A stretch of DNA of 64,000 bases from Sphingomonadaceae bacterium (GTDB taxonomy: Bacteria > Pseudomonadota > Alphaproteobacteria > Sphingomonadales > Sphingomonadaceae), in the NCBI GenBank assembly GCA_947463325.1, contig CANHQT010000008.1, positions 1 to 64,000 on the forward strand, given 5' to 3'. Position 1 is the stretch's first letter. Every line of letters begins with the position of its first letter. This document shows positions 35,832-45,831 of the stretch, piece after piece. A program made the position numbers and the translations under genes. The notes under the pieces are model-generated. The model was not told the origin of the DNA. It ran no database searches and saw nothing but the letters and a program-made list of their open reading frames with translations.

Positions 35832-37615
35832 TGTTGCCTGATCACGGCCAGAAAGGCATCACCCCAAGCCTCAAGCTTGCGCTGGCCTACACCGGGCAGT
35901 TCCGCCAGTGCGGCACGGGTCGAAGGTTTGAACCCCGCCATGTCCCTCAACACGCTGTCGTGAAAGATAACATATGGCGGCACTCCAGCCTCGGCCGCAA
36001 GCTCACGGCGGATGGCGCGAAGCGCATCGAACAAAGGATCCCCTATCGGATTCGGGCCGCCGCCGCTTTTGCGCGTACCTTTGCGGCGTCGCTCACGCGC
36101 GGGGGGCGCAACGAGCTCGACCCCAGCCTCGCCCTTCAGAATCGCGCGTGCGGCAGGGCCCAACATCAATCCACCATGTTCGGTTTCAGCCAATGCATCA
36201 CGCGCCAGCAGCGTGCGCGCGAGCGGGCGCAGCAGTGGTGCTTCGTCCGGCCCAACAATCCCATGCACTGACAGTTGATCGTGCCCGCGCTGGGCAATAC
36301 GTTCATCTGCATTGCCGGTCAGCACATTGACGATATGGCTGACACCAAAGCTCTGGCCCGTTCGATAGACAGCGGAAAGCATCTTCTGTGCCAACACGCT
36401 CGCGTTGGTCACCTGCGGCGCGGAAATGCAATTGTCGCAGTTGCCGCAGCGCTCCGGCGGGTCCTCGCCGAAGTGGCGGAGCAGGATGGCACGGCGGCAC
36501 GCTGGCGCCTCCACCAGCACAGCGAGCGAGGCAAGTCGCGCCCTCTCACCCGCACGGCGGCTTTCAGGCACTTCGCCGAGACGCTGGCGGGCCTTCGCGA
36601 AATCAGTCGCCCCCCAATAGCAGTGCGCCTCCGCTGGATCGCCATCGCGCCCCGCCCGGCCCGTTTCCTGATAATAGGCCTCGATCGATTTTGGGAGGCC
36701 GGCGTGAACCACAAAACGCACGTCCGGTTTGTCGATGCCCATGCCGAATGCAATTGTTGCGCACATCACCATGTCTTCGGAAGCTACGAAAGCTGCCTGA
36801 TGCGCAGCCCGCATATCCGGTGAAAGCCCAGCATGATAGACTCGCGTGGGGCGCCCACTGGCAGCAACCGCTGCTGCCAAAGCCTCTGTCGCATCGCGAG
36901 TCTGCGCATAGACGATACCTGCACCGCCGATGGCGCTTACCCGCTCTACAATCTGGCGCGTCATCCCGTCACGCGGGTGGATGGCATAGCGGATATTCGG
37001 GCGGTCGAACCCGGCGATGATGAGGCCCTCCGCCGGGATACCAAGCAGAGCCAATATGTCGCTGCGCGTGTGCGTATCGGCCGTTGCGGTGAGCGCGAGG
37101 CGCGGCGTGCCGGCAAAGGTATCAAGCAGCGGCCCGAGCGCGCGATAGTCGGGGCGAAAATCATGCCCCCATTCGGACAGGCAATGCGCCTCGTCGATAG
37201 CGAACAACGCGACCGGGACATGGGCAAGCAAGTCGCGGAACGCGCTGGTCGAGGCACGTTCCGGAGCAACATAGAGGAGGTCGAGTTCTCCGGCGAGCAA
37301 GCGCCGAACCGTCTCCGCACGATCGCTGTCGACGCTGGTCAACGTCGCGGCGCGAATGCCCACTGCCTCGGCGCTCCTCAATTGGTCATGCATGAGCGCA
37401 ATCAACGGCGAAATGACAACAACGGTGCCAGGCAACATCACCGCAGGTAGTTGATAGGTCAGCGACTTGCCTGCGCCCGTCGGCATTACCGCCAGTGTGC
37501 GCTGCGCTCCCAGCACCCGCCGCACCACAGCCTCCTGCATCCCACGAAAGGCGGGGAAACCGAACACTCGTTGAAGGGTGTCGAGGGGGTTGGCCTGCGC
37601 ATGCGCTGTCGTCAT
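35828..37615 (-). CDS. recQ: ATP-dependent DNA helicase RecQ
   Basis: A 595-residue 3'-5' helicase of recombination and fork repair. It has Walker A MPTGAGKSLTYQLPA, a DEAH-type box AIDEAHCLSEWGHDFRP, the RecQ-C zinc cysteines in ERCGNCDNC, a winged-helix region, and a C-terminal HRDC domain (about 520-590). The ATG at 37615 overlaps the upstream ABC exporter stop (ATGA). Length and domain order match RecQ. Confidence 0.96.
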   Translation of the reverse strand: MTTAHAQANPLDTLQRVFGFPAFRGMQEAVVRRVLGAQRTLAVMPTGAGKSLTYQLPAVMLPGTVVVISPLIALMHDQLRSAEAVGIRAATLTSVDSDRAETVRRLLAGELDLLYVAPERASTSAFRDLLAHVPVALFAIDEAHCLSEWGHDFRPDYRALGPLLDTFAGTPRLALTATADTHTRSDILALLGIPAEGLIIAGFDRPNIRYAIHPRDGMTRQIVERVSAIGGAGIVYAQTRDATEALAAAVAASGRPTRVYHAGLSPDMRAAHQAAFVASEDMVMCATIAFGMGIDKPDVRFVVHAGLPKSIEAYYQETGRAGRDGDPAEAHCYWGATDFAKARQRLGEVPESRRAGERARLASLAVLVEAPACRRAILLRHFGEDPPERCGNCDNCISAPQVTNASVLAQKMLSAVYRTGQSFGVSHIVNVLTGNADERIAQRGHDQLSVHGIVGPDEAPLLRPLARTLLARDALAETEHGGLMLGPAARAILKGEAGVELVAPPARERRRKGTRKSGGGPNPIGDPLFDALRAIRRELAAEAGVPPYVIFHDSVLRDMAGFKPSTRAALAELPGVGQRKLEAWGDAFLAVIRQH

Positions 37616-39522
37616 GCGGGTCGCTCCACTCCCTCGCCTTCCACCGCCTGCCGAGCCCACATCTCGGCATAGAGACCGCCGGCTGCCAGAAGTTCGTCGT
37701 GCCGTCCGATTTCCCGCACCTCGCCCGCCTCTAGCACCAGTATCTGGTCAGCGTGGGCGATGGTGGAGAGGCGGTGGGCTATAGTGATGGTGGTGCGGGT
37801 AGCGGCGATGTTGTCGAGCGTCGCAAGGATCGCCTCCTCAGTGCGACTGTCGAGCGCGCTGGTGGCCTCGTCAAGGATTAGGATCGGCGGGTTCTTGAGC
37901 AAGGTACGGGCGATCGCGATACGCTGTTTCTCCCCGCCGGAGAGCTTGAGGCCGCGCTCACCGACCTCGCTGGAATAGCTTTGTGGCAGGCTTTCGATAA
38001 AGCTGCCGACCGCTGCACCATGGGCCGCCGCTCGGACCTCCTCATCGCTCGCGCCTTCCCGGCCGTATGCGATGTTGTAGCCGATGGTATCGTTGAACAG
38101 AACCGTGTCCTGCGGGACGATCCCGATAACGGCGCGAAGGCTTGCCTGCGTCACCTCCCTGATATCCTGTCCGTCAATGGTGATGCGCCCGCCGGTCACG
38201 TCAAAGAAACGGAACAAGAGCCGGGCGATGGTCGATTTGCCCGAGCCGGAAGGGCCAACAATGGCGAGCGTACCGCCAGCCGGCACCGTGAAACTGACAC
38301 CTTTCAGGATGGTACGATCCGGATCATAGGCGAAATGCACGTCATCAAACGTGATCGCCCCCCCGCTGACGACAAGCGAGCTCGCGTTAGGCGCATCGGT
38401 TATCTCCGCTGGCATTTCGGTAAGGCGGAACATGGCGTCCATATCCACCAGACCCTGCCGTATAGTGCGATAGACCATGCCAAGCAGGTCGAGCGGTCGG
38501 AACAGCTGGCTGAGCAGCGTATTCACCAGTACCAGATCGCCTGTCGAAAACATCCCCCGCGACCAGCCCCACACGGTAAAGGCCATCGCGCCGCCCATCA
38601 TCAAGTTGGTGATCAGCGACTGTCCGATGTTTAGCCAAGCAAGGCTGTTTTCGGAGCGGATGGCCGCTTCAGCCCAGCTTTTCGCCACATCATCGTAGCG
38701 CGAAACCTCACGCTTCTCCGCACCGAAATACTTCACCGTCTCGTAGTTCAACAGGCTATCGACTGATCGGCCGATGGTCAGGGTGTCGAGATCATTCATC
38801 TTTGCGCGGAGCGCATTGCGCCAGTCGGTCACTTGCCGAGTGAAGATGAGATAAGCGGCCACCATGACCAGCGTCGCGAGCGCCAGCCAGGGACTGAACT
38901 TCAGCCAGAAAATCGCCAGAACTGCAACCAGCTCGATCAGCGTCGGCGCAATGTTGAACAGCAGGAAATAGAGCATCACATCGATGCTCTTGGTTCCCCG
39001 TTCGATCACCTTTGTGACTTCACCCGTGCGACGCGACAGATGGAAGCGCAGCGACAGCCGGTGGAGATGAGCGAAGACGGAAACGGCGAGGTGACGCGTC
39101 GCATTTTGCCCAACGCGTTCGAATACCGTGTTCCTGAGATTGTCGAACACCACGAACGAAAAGCGCGCGCCGACAAAGGCAACGACAAGGCCGATTACCA
39201 GCGCGACGCCCGGTTCCATGCCCGGTTCCATCCGGTTGATCGCCTCGGCAAACAGAAACCCCATCGACAGCTGGATAGCCTTTGACAGGATAACAAGCAG
39301 TCCGGCGATCACGATGCGCAGCCGCTGTCCCGCATCCTCGCGCGGCCAAAGATAGGGCAGAAACCGAAAAAGCGTCTCCAGTACCGGAGGATCGGCTTCT
39401 TTACTGGCGGGCTGAGCGGGAGGCGACATAGGAACAGCCATAGGCAAAGCAGGTGGAGCCGCAAGGGGCCACAGCCGCTGGACGGCTTCGTTCAGGGCAG
39501 GTCGATAACGATCATCCGGCAT
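37612..39522 (-). CDS. ATM1-type ABC exporter (fused membrane and ATPase domains)
   Basis: A 636-residue half-transporter. A six-helix membrane domain (about 60-350) has TGEVTKVIERGTKSIDVML and the LLNYETVKYFGAEKRE loop, which is diagnostic of ATM1/ABCB7. The ATPase domain (about 385-625) has Walker A GPSGSGKS, signature LSGGEKQRIAIAR and Walker B LILDEATSALD. Bacterial ATM1 exports glutathione-metal or glutathione-persulfide conjugates and helps resist heavy metals. The ATG at 39522 has AGGG five bases upstream. It is coupled to recQ and overlaps the end of a small upstream reading frame. Confidence 0.93.
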   Translation of the reverse strand: MPDDRYRPALNEAVQRLWPLAAPPALPMAVPMSPPAQPASKEADPPVLETLFRFLPYLWPREDAGQRLRIVIAGLLVILSKAIQLSMGFLFAEAINRMEPGMEPGVALVIGLVVAFVGARFSFVVFDNLRNTVFERVGQNATRHLAVSVFAHLHRLSLRFHLSRRTGEVTKVIERGTKSIDVMLYFLLFNIAPTLIELVAVLAIFWLKFSPWLALATLVMVAAYLIFTRQVTDWRNALRAKMNDLDTLTIGRSVDSLLNYETVKYFGAEKREVSRYDDVAKSWAEAAIRSENSLAWLNIGQSLITNLMMGGAMAFTVWGWSRGMFSTGDLVLVNTLLSQLFRPLDLLGMVYRTIRQGLVDMDAMFRLTEMPAEITDAPNASSLVVSGGAITFDDVHFAYDPDRTILKGVSFTVPAGGTLAIVGPSGSGKSTIARLLFRFFDVTGGRITIDGQDIREVTQASLRAVIGIVPQDTVLFNDTIGYNIAYGREGASDEEVRAAAHGAAVGSFIESLPQSYSSEVGERGLKLSGGEKQRIAIARTLLKNPPILILDEATSALDSRTEEAILATLDNIAATRTTITIAHRLSTIAHADQILVLEAGEVREIGRHDELLAAGGLYAEMWARQAVEGEGVERPA

Positions 39523-39959
39523 GGCGACCCTGCAGGATAATGGCCATCACAAGATCGTTCTTGGCTGGACGGGGGCGGCGAAGCATCGCGGGGGTTGCGC
39601 GTGCCTGGACCCACTCGGATCAACGTGCCCTTTCTGAGGCGCGCGGCATCGGACAATACCACCACACGCGCTGTGGCAGCCGCCTGCGCCGAAGAGGGCG
39701 CACCCTCGCGCGCCACTATGCTGCCAGGCAACGCAGTGAGCAACAGCGCGAGCGCAAGCAACGGCGGGATTCCGAAGCGAGCGAGTATGCGCCGGGCAAC
39801 CGCCTTGGCGGCCGGATCATCGGCATGCAGCGTTCGCCGCTGGCCAGCATTCAATGGTGCGCCTTGGGGGCGCACGCCATCCGTCCCGTGACGCGCGTCT
39901 GTCAACGCGGGTCTCCCGAAGCAATTGGACGGTCCCGATAGGCAGTGACGTGAAAACAC
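39492..39959 (-). CDS. hypothetical exported or membrane protein
   Basis: A reading frame of up to 155 codons with a basic N-terminal part, a hydrophobic segment (PPLLALALLLTALPGSIVA) and a polar C-terminus ending CRMIVIDLP. It overlaps the ATM1 start by 31 bases, as is common in this genome. I do not recognise the family. The true start is uncertain and may be well inside the frame, since the first 60 codons are low-complexity. Region 39960-40160 holds only the terminator at 40093. Moderate to low confidence that it is a gene. Confidence 0.4.
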   Translation of the reverse strand: MFSRHCLSGPSNCFGRPALTDARHGTDGVRPQGAPLNAGQRRTLHADDPAAKAVARRILARFGIPPLLALALLLTALPGSIVAREGAPSSAQAAATARVVVLSDAARLRKGTLIRVGPGTRNPRDASPPPSSQERSCDGHYPAGSPCRMIVIDLP

Positions 39960-40092
39960 GCCGAAGGTTTAGCAATTTGCCCTTGATGGTTTCCAAGCCG
40001 TTAACAAAGCTGCCCATTCGTGGGACAATGCCGCCAAGGGAAGCATGGCTTCGGTTCATCAGCGAGCGTTTTTTGCATTGTCCTGCGCATAC

Positions 40093-40125
40093 AAAACGCC
40101 GCCCCCCGCATGGCAGGGGACGGCG
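40093..40125 (-). terminator. intrinsic terminator (minus strand) after the 99-residue gene
   Basis: Read on the minus strand, CGCCGTCCCC pairs with GGGGGCGGCG (10 bp, one T-G pair) around a loop of about 9 bases, followed by TTTTG. It sits 35 bases past the stop at 40161 and ends the leftward transcript. Confidence 0.75.
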
Positions 40126-40160
40126 TATTCTCGCGTCCTTGGGCGCGATAGCGCGAGCGG

Positions 40161-40460
40161 TCAGCTCTTGCGGGTGCCCGACATCGGCATCGAGCCAAAA
40201 GCACCGGCGTTGATCGTGCCGGTCAGCGTATCGCCGTCGATCGTCGCCGTGCAGGTCAGCGTCATCGGCATCGGCACCTTCATGTTCATCTTCCAGGTCA
40301 GCGTGTTGCCATCGACCTTACCATCCTCAACATCCAAGCTGCCCATCATCCCGGCATTCTGGCCGGTAAAGGTGTCGCCATTGGTGTGAACGGTAAACAC
40401 CGACTTCTGGTCGCCCATTGGCGATTTGGTCACGCAATCATAGGAGCCGTCGAGAGCCAT
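40161..40460 (-). CDS. small hypothetical protein with repeated beta motifs
   Basis: A 99-residue soluble protein without a signal peptide. It is rich in Gly/Thr/Asp, with repeated turns GDTFTG, GNTLTW and GDTLTG spaced along the chain, which suggests a small beta-barrel or lipocalin-like fold. I do not recognise a named family. It lies downstream of the M16 peptidase on the same strand with a short gap, and a terminator follows, so it may share that transcript. Confidence 0.72.
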   Translation of the reverse strand: MALDGSYDCVTKSPMGDQKSVFTVHTNGDTFTGQNAGMMGSLDVEDGKVDGNTLTWKMNMKVPMPMTLTCTATIDGDTLTGTINAGAFGSMPMSGTRKS

Positions 40461-40486
40461 GATAAATCCTCCTGCCCGCCGGGCCC

Positions 40487-43465
40487 TTATTGGCCACCGA
40501 GCGATGCAGGTTCGACCGTTTCCACGGGAAGGCCGAGTCCGTCAAGCTGCGGTGCAACGACAGACGCATCACCGACAATGATATAGGTGAATTTGGCTGG
40601 GTCGATCTGCGCGCGCAGTGCCGCATCCATGCTCGCCGCAGTCATTGCGCGATAGCGCTCCGGCAGCTGCTCATAGTAATTGTCGGGGCGTTCCAGTTCG
40701 ACAATCTGTTGAATGCCGCCAAGCACCGCATCCGATGCCTCAAAGCTGCCAGGGAGCTCACGCACCGCGCCGTTGACCGTTCGAGCCAGCTCCTCTGCGG
40801 TAACACCGTTGTTACCGAGGAAGGCATTCACGTCCGACTGAATCTCACGCATCGCATCGGCGGTCTTATCCGCCTGCACCGGGGCGATCACGCGGAACAG
40901 CACGCGCTCCTCCTGCCCGCCGATCACCGAACGCGAGCCATAGGACCAGCCCTTGGTCTCACGCAGGTTCATATTGATGCGGCTGAGGAAGTTGCCGCCA
41001 AGCACATCATTGGCCTGCTGCAGCACAGTCAGATCATCGCGCCCGCGCGCTTCGAGCACCTGGGCAGCCACAATCACCGACTGCGGCGAGTTCGGGCGAT
41101 TGACCAGGATGATGCGGGGGGTCGGCGCCGGGATGGCTACCGAGAAGTCCTTGGTTCCGCGTTCCACTGATGGGGCCTGCCAGTTGCCGAAGCTCCGCTC
41201 CAGCTGGCGAGTCACCTCTGCAAGGGTGGTGTCGCCGACGACGTATAGCGTCGCATTGTCAGGGCGGATCCAGCGCTGGTGGAAAGCAGTCAGATCATCG
41301 CGGGTGATTGCGCGGACCGACGAGACCGTTCCGTTGCCAGCAAGCCCGCCATAGGGATGCGCCGGGCCGTAGAGCGCGGGATTAACCGCGCGGCTGGCGA
41401 GCGCGTTGGGGTTGTTGAGTTCAGCGGCGATGCCGGTGAGCTGCTGGTTGCGGAGGCGTTCGATTTCGGTCGGAGCGAAAGCGGGGTTGCGCACTATGTC
41501 GGCGAATAGATCAAAGGCCTCGGACATGGTGACTGTAGGAGCGTAGAGCGAGACGTTGGTGCGGTCGCTGTCAAATCCTACAGAGACGCCCGCACCGATG
41601 CGTTCCTGCGCTTCGGCAAGCGCAGTCGCGTCAAGCGAGGTTGTCCCCTCTGTCATCAGGTTGAGCGTCATCGCCTGCGTGCCCATGCGATCGCGCGGAT
41701 CGGCGGCGGCCCCGGCATCAAAGCTGATCGTGGCCCGAACAATCGGCACCGCGGTGCGCCGCGCGAAATGGACGCGGATACCGTTGGAGAGAGTCGTACG
41801 CTCAATGTCCGGAAAATCGAGACTGCCGAGCGGCTGCAGCGCCGGCGGCTCGATGCGCGGTGTGGCCGCGGGCGCCGCAGCCGGATCAGCAGCCGCAGTG
41901 GCACCAGCCTGTGCAGCAGCGAGGCCGACGAGCCCGCCCGAAGCGCCCATCGCGACTTCCGTGGCGGAGGTGGGCGCACGATAATAGTTGGCGCCGATCA
42001 GATTCCCCGCCGCCGCAGGTTCAACGAAGGCACCGCCGCGACCGTCACCGGTATCGGTGCGCGCGCCCGGACGATAGGTGAGCGAGAAAACAGGACGCGA
42101 CAGCCAGCGCGCCGTAATGTCCCGCACCTGCGCCGGCGTGGCGCTGGCGAAGCGGTTGATCTGCTGACGCCAGAAACCGGGATCGCCGGTGTAGAGTTCA
42201 CTCTGCGCGAGAGCGACGGCCTTGCCGCCAAAGCCGCCAACCGATTCCAGACCGTCAAGCTGACCCGAGAGGCCGGACATGACAGCGCGGCGCACCTCAT
42301 CCTCCGTGGGGCCATCACGCAGGAAATCGGCGATCACCGCGTCGAGCCGCGCGCCAACCGTGGCGGCATCAACGCCGGGGCGCACATCCGCCGAGACGAT
42401 GAAAATGCCCATATCCTCAAACGGCTGGGCACTGGCCGAGACGCTGACCGCAAGCTGCTCCCCACGCACCAGGATATTGTCGAGCCGCGAGGAGGAGAGG
42501 CCGCCGAGCGCGCTTGCCGCGACTTGCAGCAACGGGGTTTCGGCATTGCCCCAGCCGGGGATGGTCCACATGCGGAACAGGCGGGTTGTGGCGATTTGAT
42601 CCGTCACCTCGCGCGCGAGCGGCGCTGGCAGGGTGGGGATGTCGACAGTGGGGTGCACAACCTCCGGCCCGCGCGGGATACCGCCGAACCAGCGTTCGAC
42701 CATCGGCCGGGCGGTCGCGGCGTCAATATCCCCCGCCAACACGATCACGGCATTGTTGGGGCCATAATTGTCGCGGAACCAGTTCTGCACCGTATCGAGG
42801 CTGGCGGCATTGAGATCCGCCATCGAACCGATGGTCGAGTGGTAATAGGGGTGGCCGCGCGGCACGAGATTTTCGAAGATATAATAGCGCAGCAGGCCGA
42901 AGGGCTGATTATCCCCCTGCCGCTTTTCATTCTGGACAACGCCGCGCTGGTTATCGAGCTTTTCCTGAGTCACCGCGCCGAGCAGGCGGCCCATGCGGTC
43001 GGATTCAAGAAAGAGAGTGCGTTCCAGAGCACCGGTCGGAACGGTCTGGAAATAGTTGGTACGGTCAAAATTGGTCGTGCCGTTAAGGTCCGTCGCCCCG
43101 ATTTCCTGCATCCAGGTGAAATAGTCACCCGGCGCATTTTCACTGCCGTTGAACATGATATGTTCAAACAGATGGGCAAAGCCGGTGCTGCCGGCGGGCT
43201 CATGTTTCGACCCCACATCATACCAGACCGACACGGCCACCACCGGCGCCTTGCGATCGGTATGGACGACGACGGTCAGGCCATTGTCGAGCGTGAAGCG
43301 TTCATAGGGGATCTGCAGCCGTTCAACGAGCGCGCCAATTTCCGCCGAAGGCGTCACCGCAGCGGCCGAAGCGGCGCTTTGCGCGAAAGCAGGCGCAGCA
43401 GGCGTCAGCATGGTGGCACAGGCAAGCGCGGCCAACATCGGCAGGCGCAGGATCGAAGAGCGCAT
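40487..43465 (-). CDS. M16-family zinc metallopeptidase (pitrilysin type), exported
   Basis: A 992-residue two-half M16 protein. A signal peptide (1-29, ending PAFAQ) precedes the active half, with the inverted zinc motif HLFEH at 98-102 and its downstream Glu region (about 170-180). The inactive C-terminal half begins near residue 540, after an Ala/Pro-rich linker (AAADPAAAPAATP). Such paired halves degrade peptides in the periplasm or envelope. Adjacent genes give no clue to substrate. Confidence 0.93.
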   Translation of the reverse strand: MRSSILRLPMLAALACATMLTPAAPAFAQSAASAAAVTPSAEIGALVERLQIPYERFTLDNGLTVVVHTDRKAPVVAVSVWYDVGSKHEPAGSTGFAHLFEHIMFNGSENAPGDYFTWMQEIGATDLNGTTNFDRTNYFQTVPTGALERTLFLESDRMGRLLGAVTQEKLDNQRGVVQNEKRQGDNQPFGLLRYYIFENLVPRGHPYYHSTIGSMADLNAASLDTVQNWFRDNYGPNNAVIVLAGDIDAATARPMVERWFGGIPRGPEVVHPTVDIPTLPAPLAREVTDQIATTRLFRMWTIPGWGNAETPLLQVAASALGGLSSSRLDNILVRGEQLAVSVSASAQPFEDMGIFIVSADVRPGVDAATVGARLDAVIADFLRDGPTEDEVRRAVMSGLSGQLDGLESVGGFGGKAVALAQSELYTGDPGFWRQQINRFASATPAQVRDITARWLSRPVFSLTYRPGARTDTGDGRGGAFVEPAAAGNLIGANYYRAPTSATEVAMGASGGLVGLAAAQAGATAAADPAAAPAATPRIEPPALQPLGSLDFPDIERTTLSNGIRVHFARRTAVPIVRATISFDAGAAADPRDRMGTQAMTLNLMTEGTTSLDATALAEAQERIGAGVSVGFDSDRTNVSLYAPTVTMSEAFDLFADIVRNPAFAPTEIERLRNQQLTGIAAELNNPNALASRAVNPALYGPAHPYGGLAGNGTVSSVRAITRDDLTAFHQRWIRPDNATLYVVGDTTLAEVTRQLERSFGNWQAPSVERGTKDFSVAIPAPTPRIILVNRPNSPQSVIVAAQVLEARGRDDLTVLQQANDVLGGNFLSRINMNLRETKGWSYGSRSVIGGQEERVLFRVIAPVQADKTADAMREIQSDVNAFLGNNGVTAEELARTVNGAVRELPGSFEASDAVLGGIQQIVELERPDNYYEQLPERYRAMTAASMDAALRAQIDPAKFTYIIVGDASVVAPQLDGLGLPVETVEPASLGGQ

Positions 43466-43606
43466 CTATCATTCTCCCTTTCGGTCAGCGCGCCCGTGCA
43501 GGAATCGGGTGGTAGCGCGCGACGGAATATGGGCGCGGGTTATGCCACGCGCGAGGCTTGGCGCAACTGAAAAATTGTCATGTTTGCTTTACATAAGCCG
43601 CATACC

Positions 43607-45817
43607 TCACGGCCGGTAAAACCGCGGCCTCGTCGCAAGAAACGCTTGCCGATCAAACAGTACGGGTTTGAGCCGGTGTTCGACGAACATCTGCGCCTGA
43701 TCGGTGTGGTGGCGCGAGGTGGGGCGGGTGGTGGCGGCGCCGAAGGGCTGGATCGATTCCGAGCGGACATTGCCCGCCCGATCCCAAGCGACGAACATCA
43801 AAAAGCTGTCCCCATGGCGGACGGACAGACGCCCATCATCATCCACATCCCACAGGGTGGAGGCGCGCAGCGTATCATTGCCGCCGTCGAGCGGGAGGTC
43901 GATACGGGTAGCGCCTTCACCCTGCCGCAGGCGCAGCACGGTGCCGAGCGGGGGATCGAGCGTGCCGAAATGGGTTTCGAGATGGTCCGCCGCTTCAGTG
44001 AGGATGGCACGGACATCCGGCCTTTCCCGCGTGCGCAGATAATGGATGCGGTTGGCGGGCCGGAGGATCTTGAGCGCCAGAGCATCCCCCTGCCCCCGGC
44101 CATCGAGCGTCCAGTCCCAGCGGGCGAGCAGCGCCTGTGCCTGCCGTAACCGTTCATCCCCGCGCGGATCGAGCCCGGCGACCTGTGCCATGAATGTGGC
44201 GGCATAGCCGGCCCGTTCATAGCCGGTGTCAAACTTGATCGCTTTCAGCCGCGCTTCATCAATACGGCCTGACGCTTCAAACAAGGTGATGGCGCGCAAG
44301 CTACGGTTGGTTTCATCCAGTTCCACGCCCATGCGCGGATCAAAGGCCGCAGGGTCAAGTTCATCCCCCGGACCGGCGGCGGTGAAGGGCGTGTTGTTGG
44401 CATTCATGAGATAGCCTGAAGCCGGATTGACCAGCGCGGGCAGACGATCAAAGGCCAGCGTGCGTTGCCACAGGGCGCGGCTGTCATCCCCCGGCAGGAT
44501 GCCGCGCCAGTCAAAGCCCGCCGGACGATCGGGGATCATGGCGTTGTAGAAAAGGCCGATATTCCCTTCGCGATCAGCGTAGATGAAATTGGTCGCCGGG
44601 ACGCCCTGTTCCGACATGGCGGCGCGCCATTCGTCAAAATTGCGAGCCTTTTGAATGCGGTAATATTGCGTCACCATATCCAGCCGGTCGATCCCGGCGT
44701 AGCGGATGGCAAAGGCGCCCTCATCATTGATAATCACCGGACCGTGGACCGAGCGGTAGAGGGTGCGCGGCACCGGGATGGTGAACGGGCCCCATTTGAC
44801 GCGCAGCCACACCCGCCGTTTTTCGAGATCACGCCAACCACCATCGAAGCGGTAACGCGTGCCGCCCTCATCCAGGGTGAGGCGATAGACATCAATCAGA
44901 TCGGGCCGGTTGACGGTGTTGGTCCAGCCCAGATTCCGATTGTGGCCGAGGAAGGGATAAGGCGATCCGGGGAAGTTGGCGCCGGCGAAGTCCCAGCCTT
45001 CATCCGAATGGACGACAAGTTCATACCAGGCGACGCCGCCACGCAAGGGCTGATGCGAATTGGAGACGAGCCAGGTGGTGCCATCGCTGCTACGCGAAGG
45101 GGCGACGGCAAAGGCGTTGGAGCCATTCTGCCCTTCGCCATTGCCGAGCAGCGTATTGGCGAAGTAGCGCGAAGGGGATGCAGCGGCGGTGCGCAACGGC
45201 TCTGGCTGTGATGCGGTGCGCAGGTTCGCGGGGATCGGCGGGCCACCTTCTATGCCGAGCGGTTTGCCCTCAATCAGATTCCCGAGCACGCCATCGAGCC
45301 CGAAGAAGAAGGGCGAGCGGACGACGAAGCCAGCCACCACATCCTCCGGCGTGACCGGGAACAGGCCGGTGAGGCGCACTTCCTCCGGATGGCGCTCCGC
45401 ATAGCGGTTCAGCCCCGCCGCATAGGCGGTGAACAGGCGCTTCACATCATCGGGCAGGCCCGCATAATGCCGGTCCACCGTGCCACGACCGTCGATCACA
45501 TGAGCGGCGAAATCGACCCTTGCCCCATCAGCCCCGGTCAACGCACCGAGGCGGCCACGGGTCATCGCCAGCACTTCCTCCAGCGTGGCGAAATCATCCT
45601 CAGCATGGGCGTAACCGACGCCAAAGGCGACATCGGCATCGGTGGCCCCGAAGATGTGGGGAACGCCATAGGCATCGCGGGCGATGCGGACATCGGTGGG
45701 GGTATAGGCCTGTGCCTCCGGCGGGCGCGCGGTGAGCGGATCCCACACAGCAAGGCCCAGCGCGACGGCGAGCAGGAGGGCGACGAGGCCGAGACCGAGA
45801 CGTTTGAACCAGCGCAT
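43607..45817 (-). CDS. penicillin acylase family (Ntn-hydrolase) protein
   Basis: A 736-residue precursor with a signal anchor or signal peptide (about 1-25). Self-cleavage should occur at Gly232-Ser233, in QNGSNAFAVAPSRSS; Ser233 becomes the N-terminal nucleophile. The beta chain then shows SNSHQPLRGGVAWYEL and the GHNRNLGWTNTVNRPD segment. Family members cleave amides such as penicillins, acyl-homoserine lactones and aculeacin; a quorum-quenching role is possible but unproven. The start at 45817 matches the signal sequence. Its start is 14 bases from the end of the upstream cupin gene on the same strand. Confidence 0.92.
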   Translation of the reverse strand: MRWFKRLGLGLVALLLAVALGLAVWDPLTARPPEAQAYTPTDVRIARDAYGVPHIFGATDADVAFGVGYAHAEDDFATLEEVLAMTRGRLGALTGADGARVDFAAHVIDGRGTVDRHYAGLPDDVKRLFTAYAAGLNRYAERHPEEVRLTGLFPVTPEDVVAGFVVRSPFFFGLDGVLGNLIEGKPLGIEGGPPIPANLRTASQPEPLRTAAASPSRYFANTLLGNGEGQNGSNAFAVAPSRSSDGTTWLVSNSHQPLRGGVAWYELVVHSDEGWDFAGANFPGSPYPFLGHNRNLGWTNTVNRPDLIDVYRLTLDEGGTRYRFDGGWRDLEKRRVWLRVKWGPFTIPVPRTLYRSVHGPVIINDEGAFAIRYAGIDRLDMVTQYYRIQKARNFDEWRAAMSEQGVPATNFIYADREGNIGLFYNAMIPDRPAGFDWRGILPGDDSRALWQRTLAFDRLPALVNPASGYLMNANNTPFTAAGPGDELDPAAFDPRMGVELDETNRSLRAITLFEASGRIDEARLKAIKFDTGYERAGYAATFMAQVAGLDPRGDERLRQAQALLARWDWTLDGRGQGDALALKILRPANRIHYLRTRERPDVRAILTEAADHLETHFGTLDPPLGTVLRLRQGEGATRIDLPLDGGNDTLRASTLWDVDDDGRLSVRHGDSFLMFVAWDRAGNVRSESIQPFGAATTRPTSRHHTDQAQMFVEHRLKPVLFDRQAFLATRPRFYRP

Positions 45818-45831
45818 GCAATCTCCCTCCT

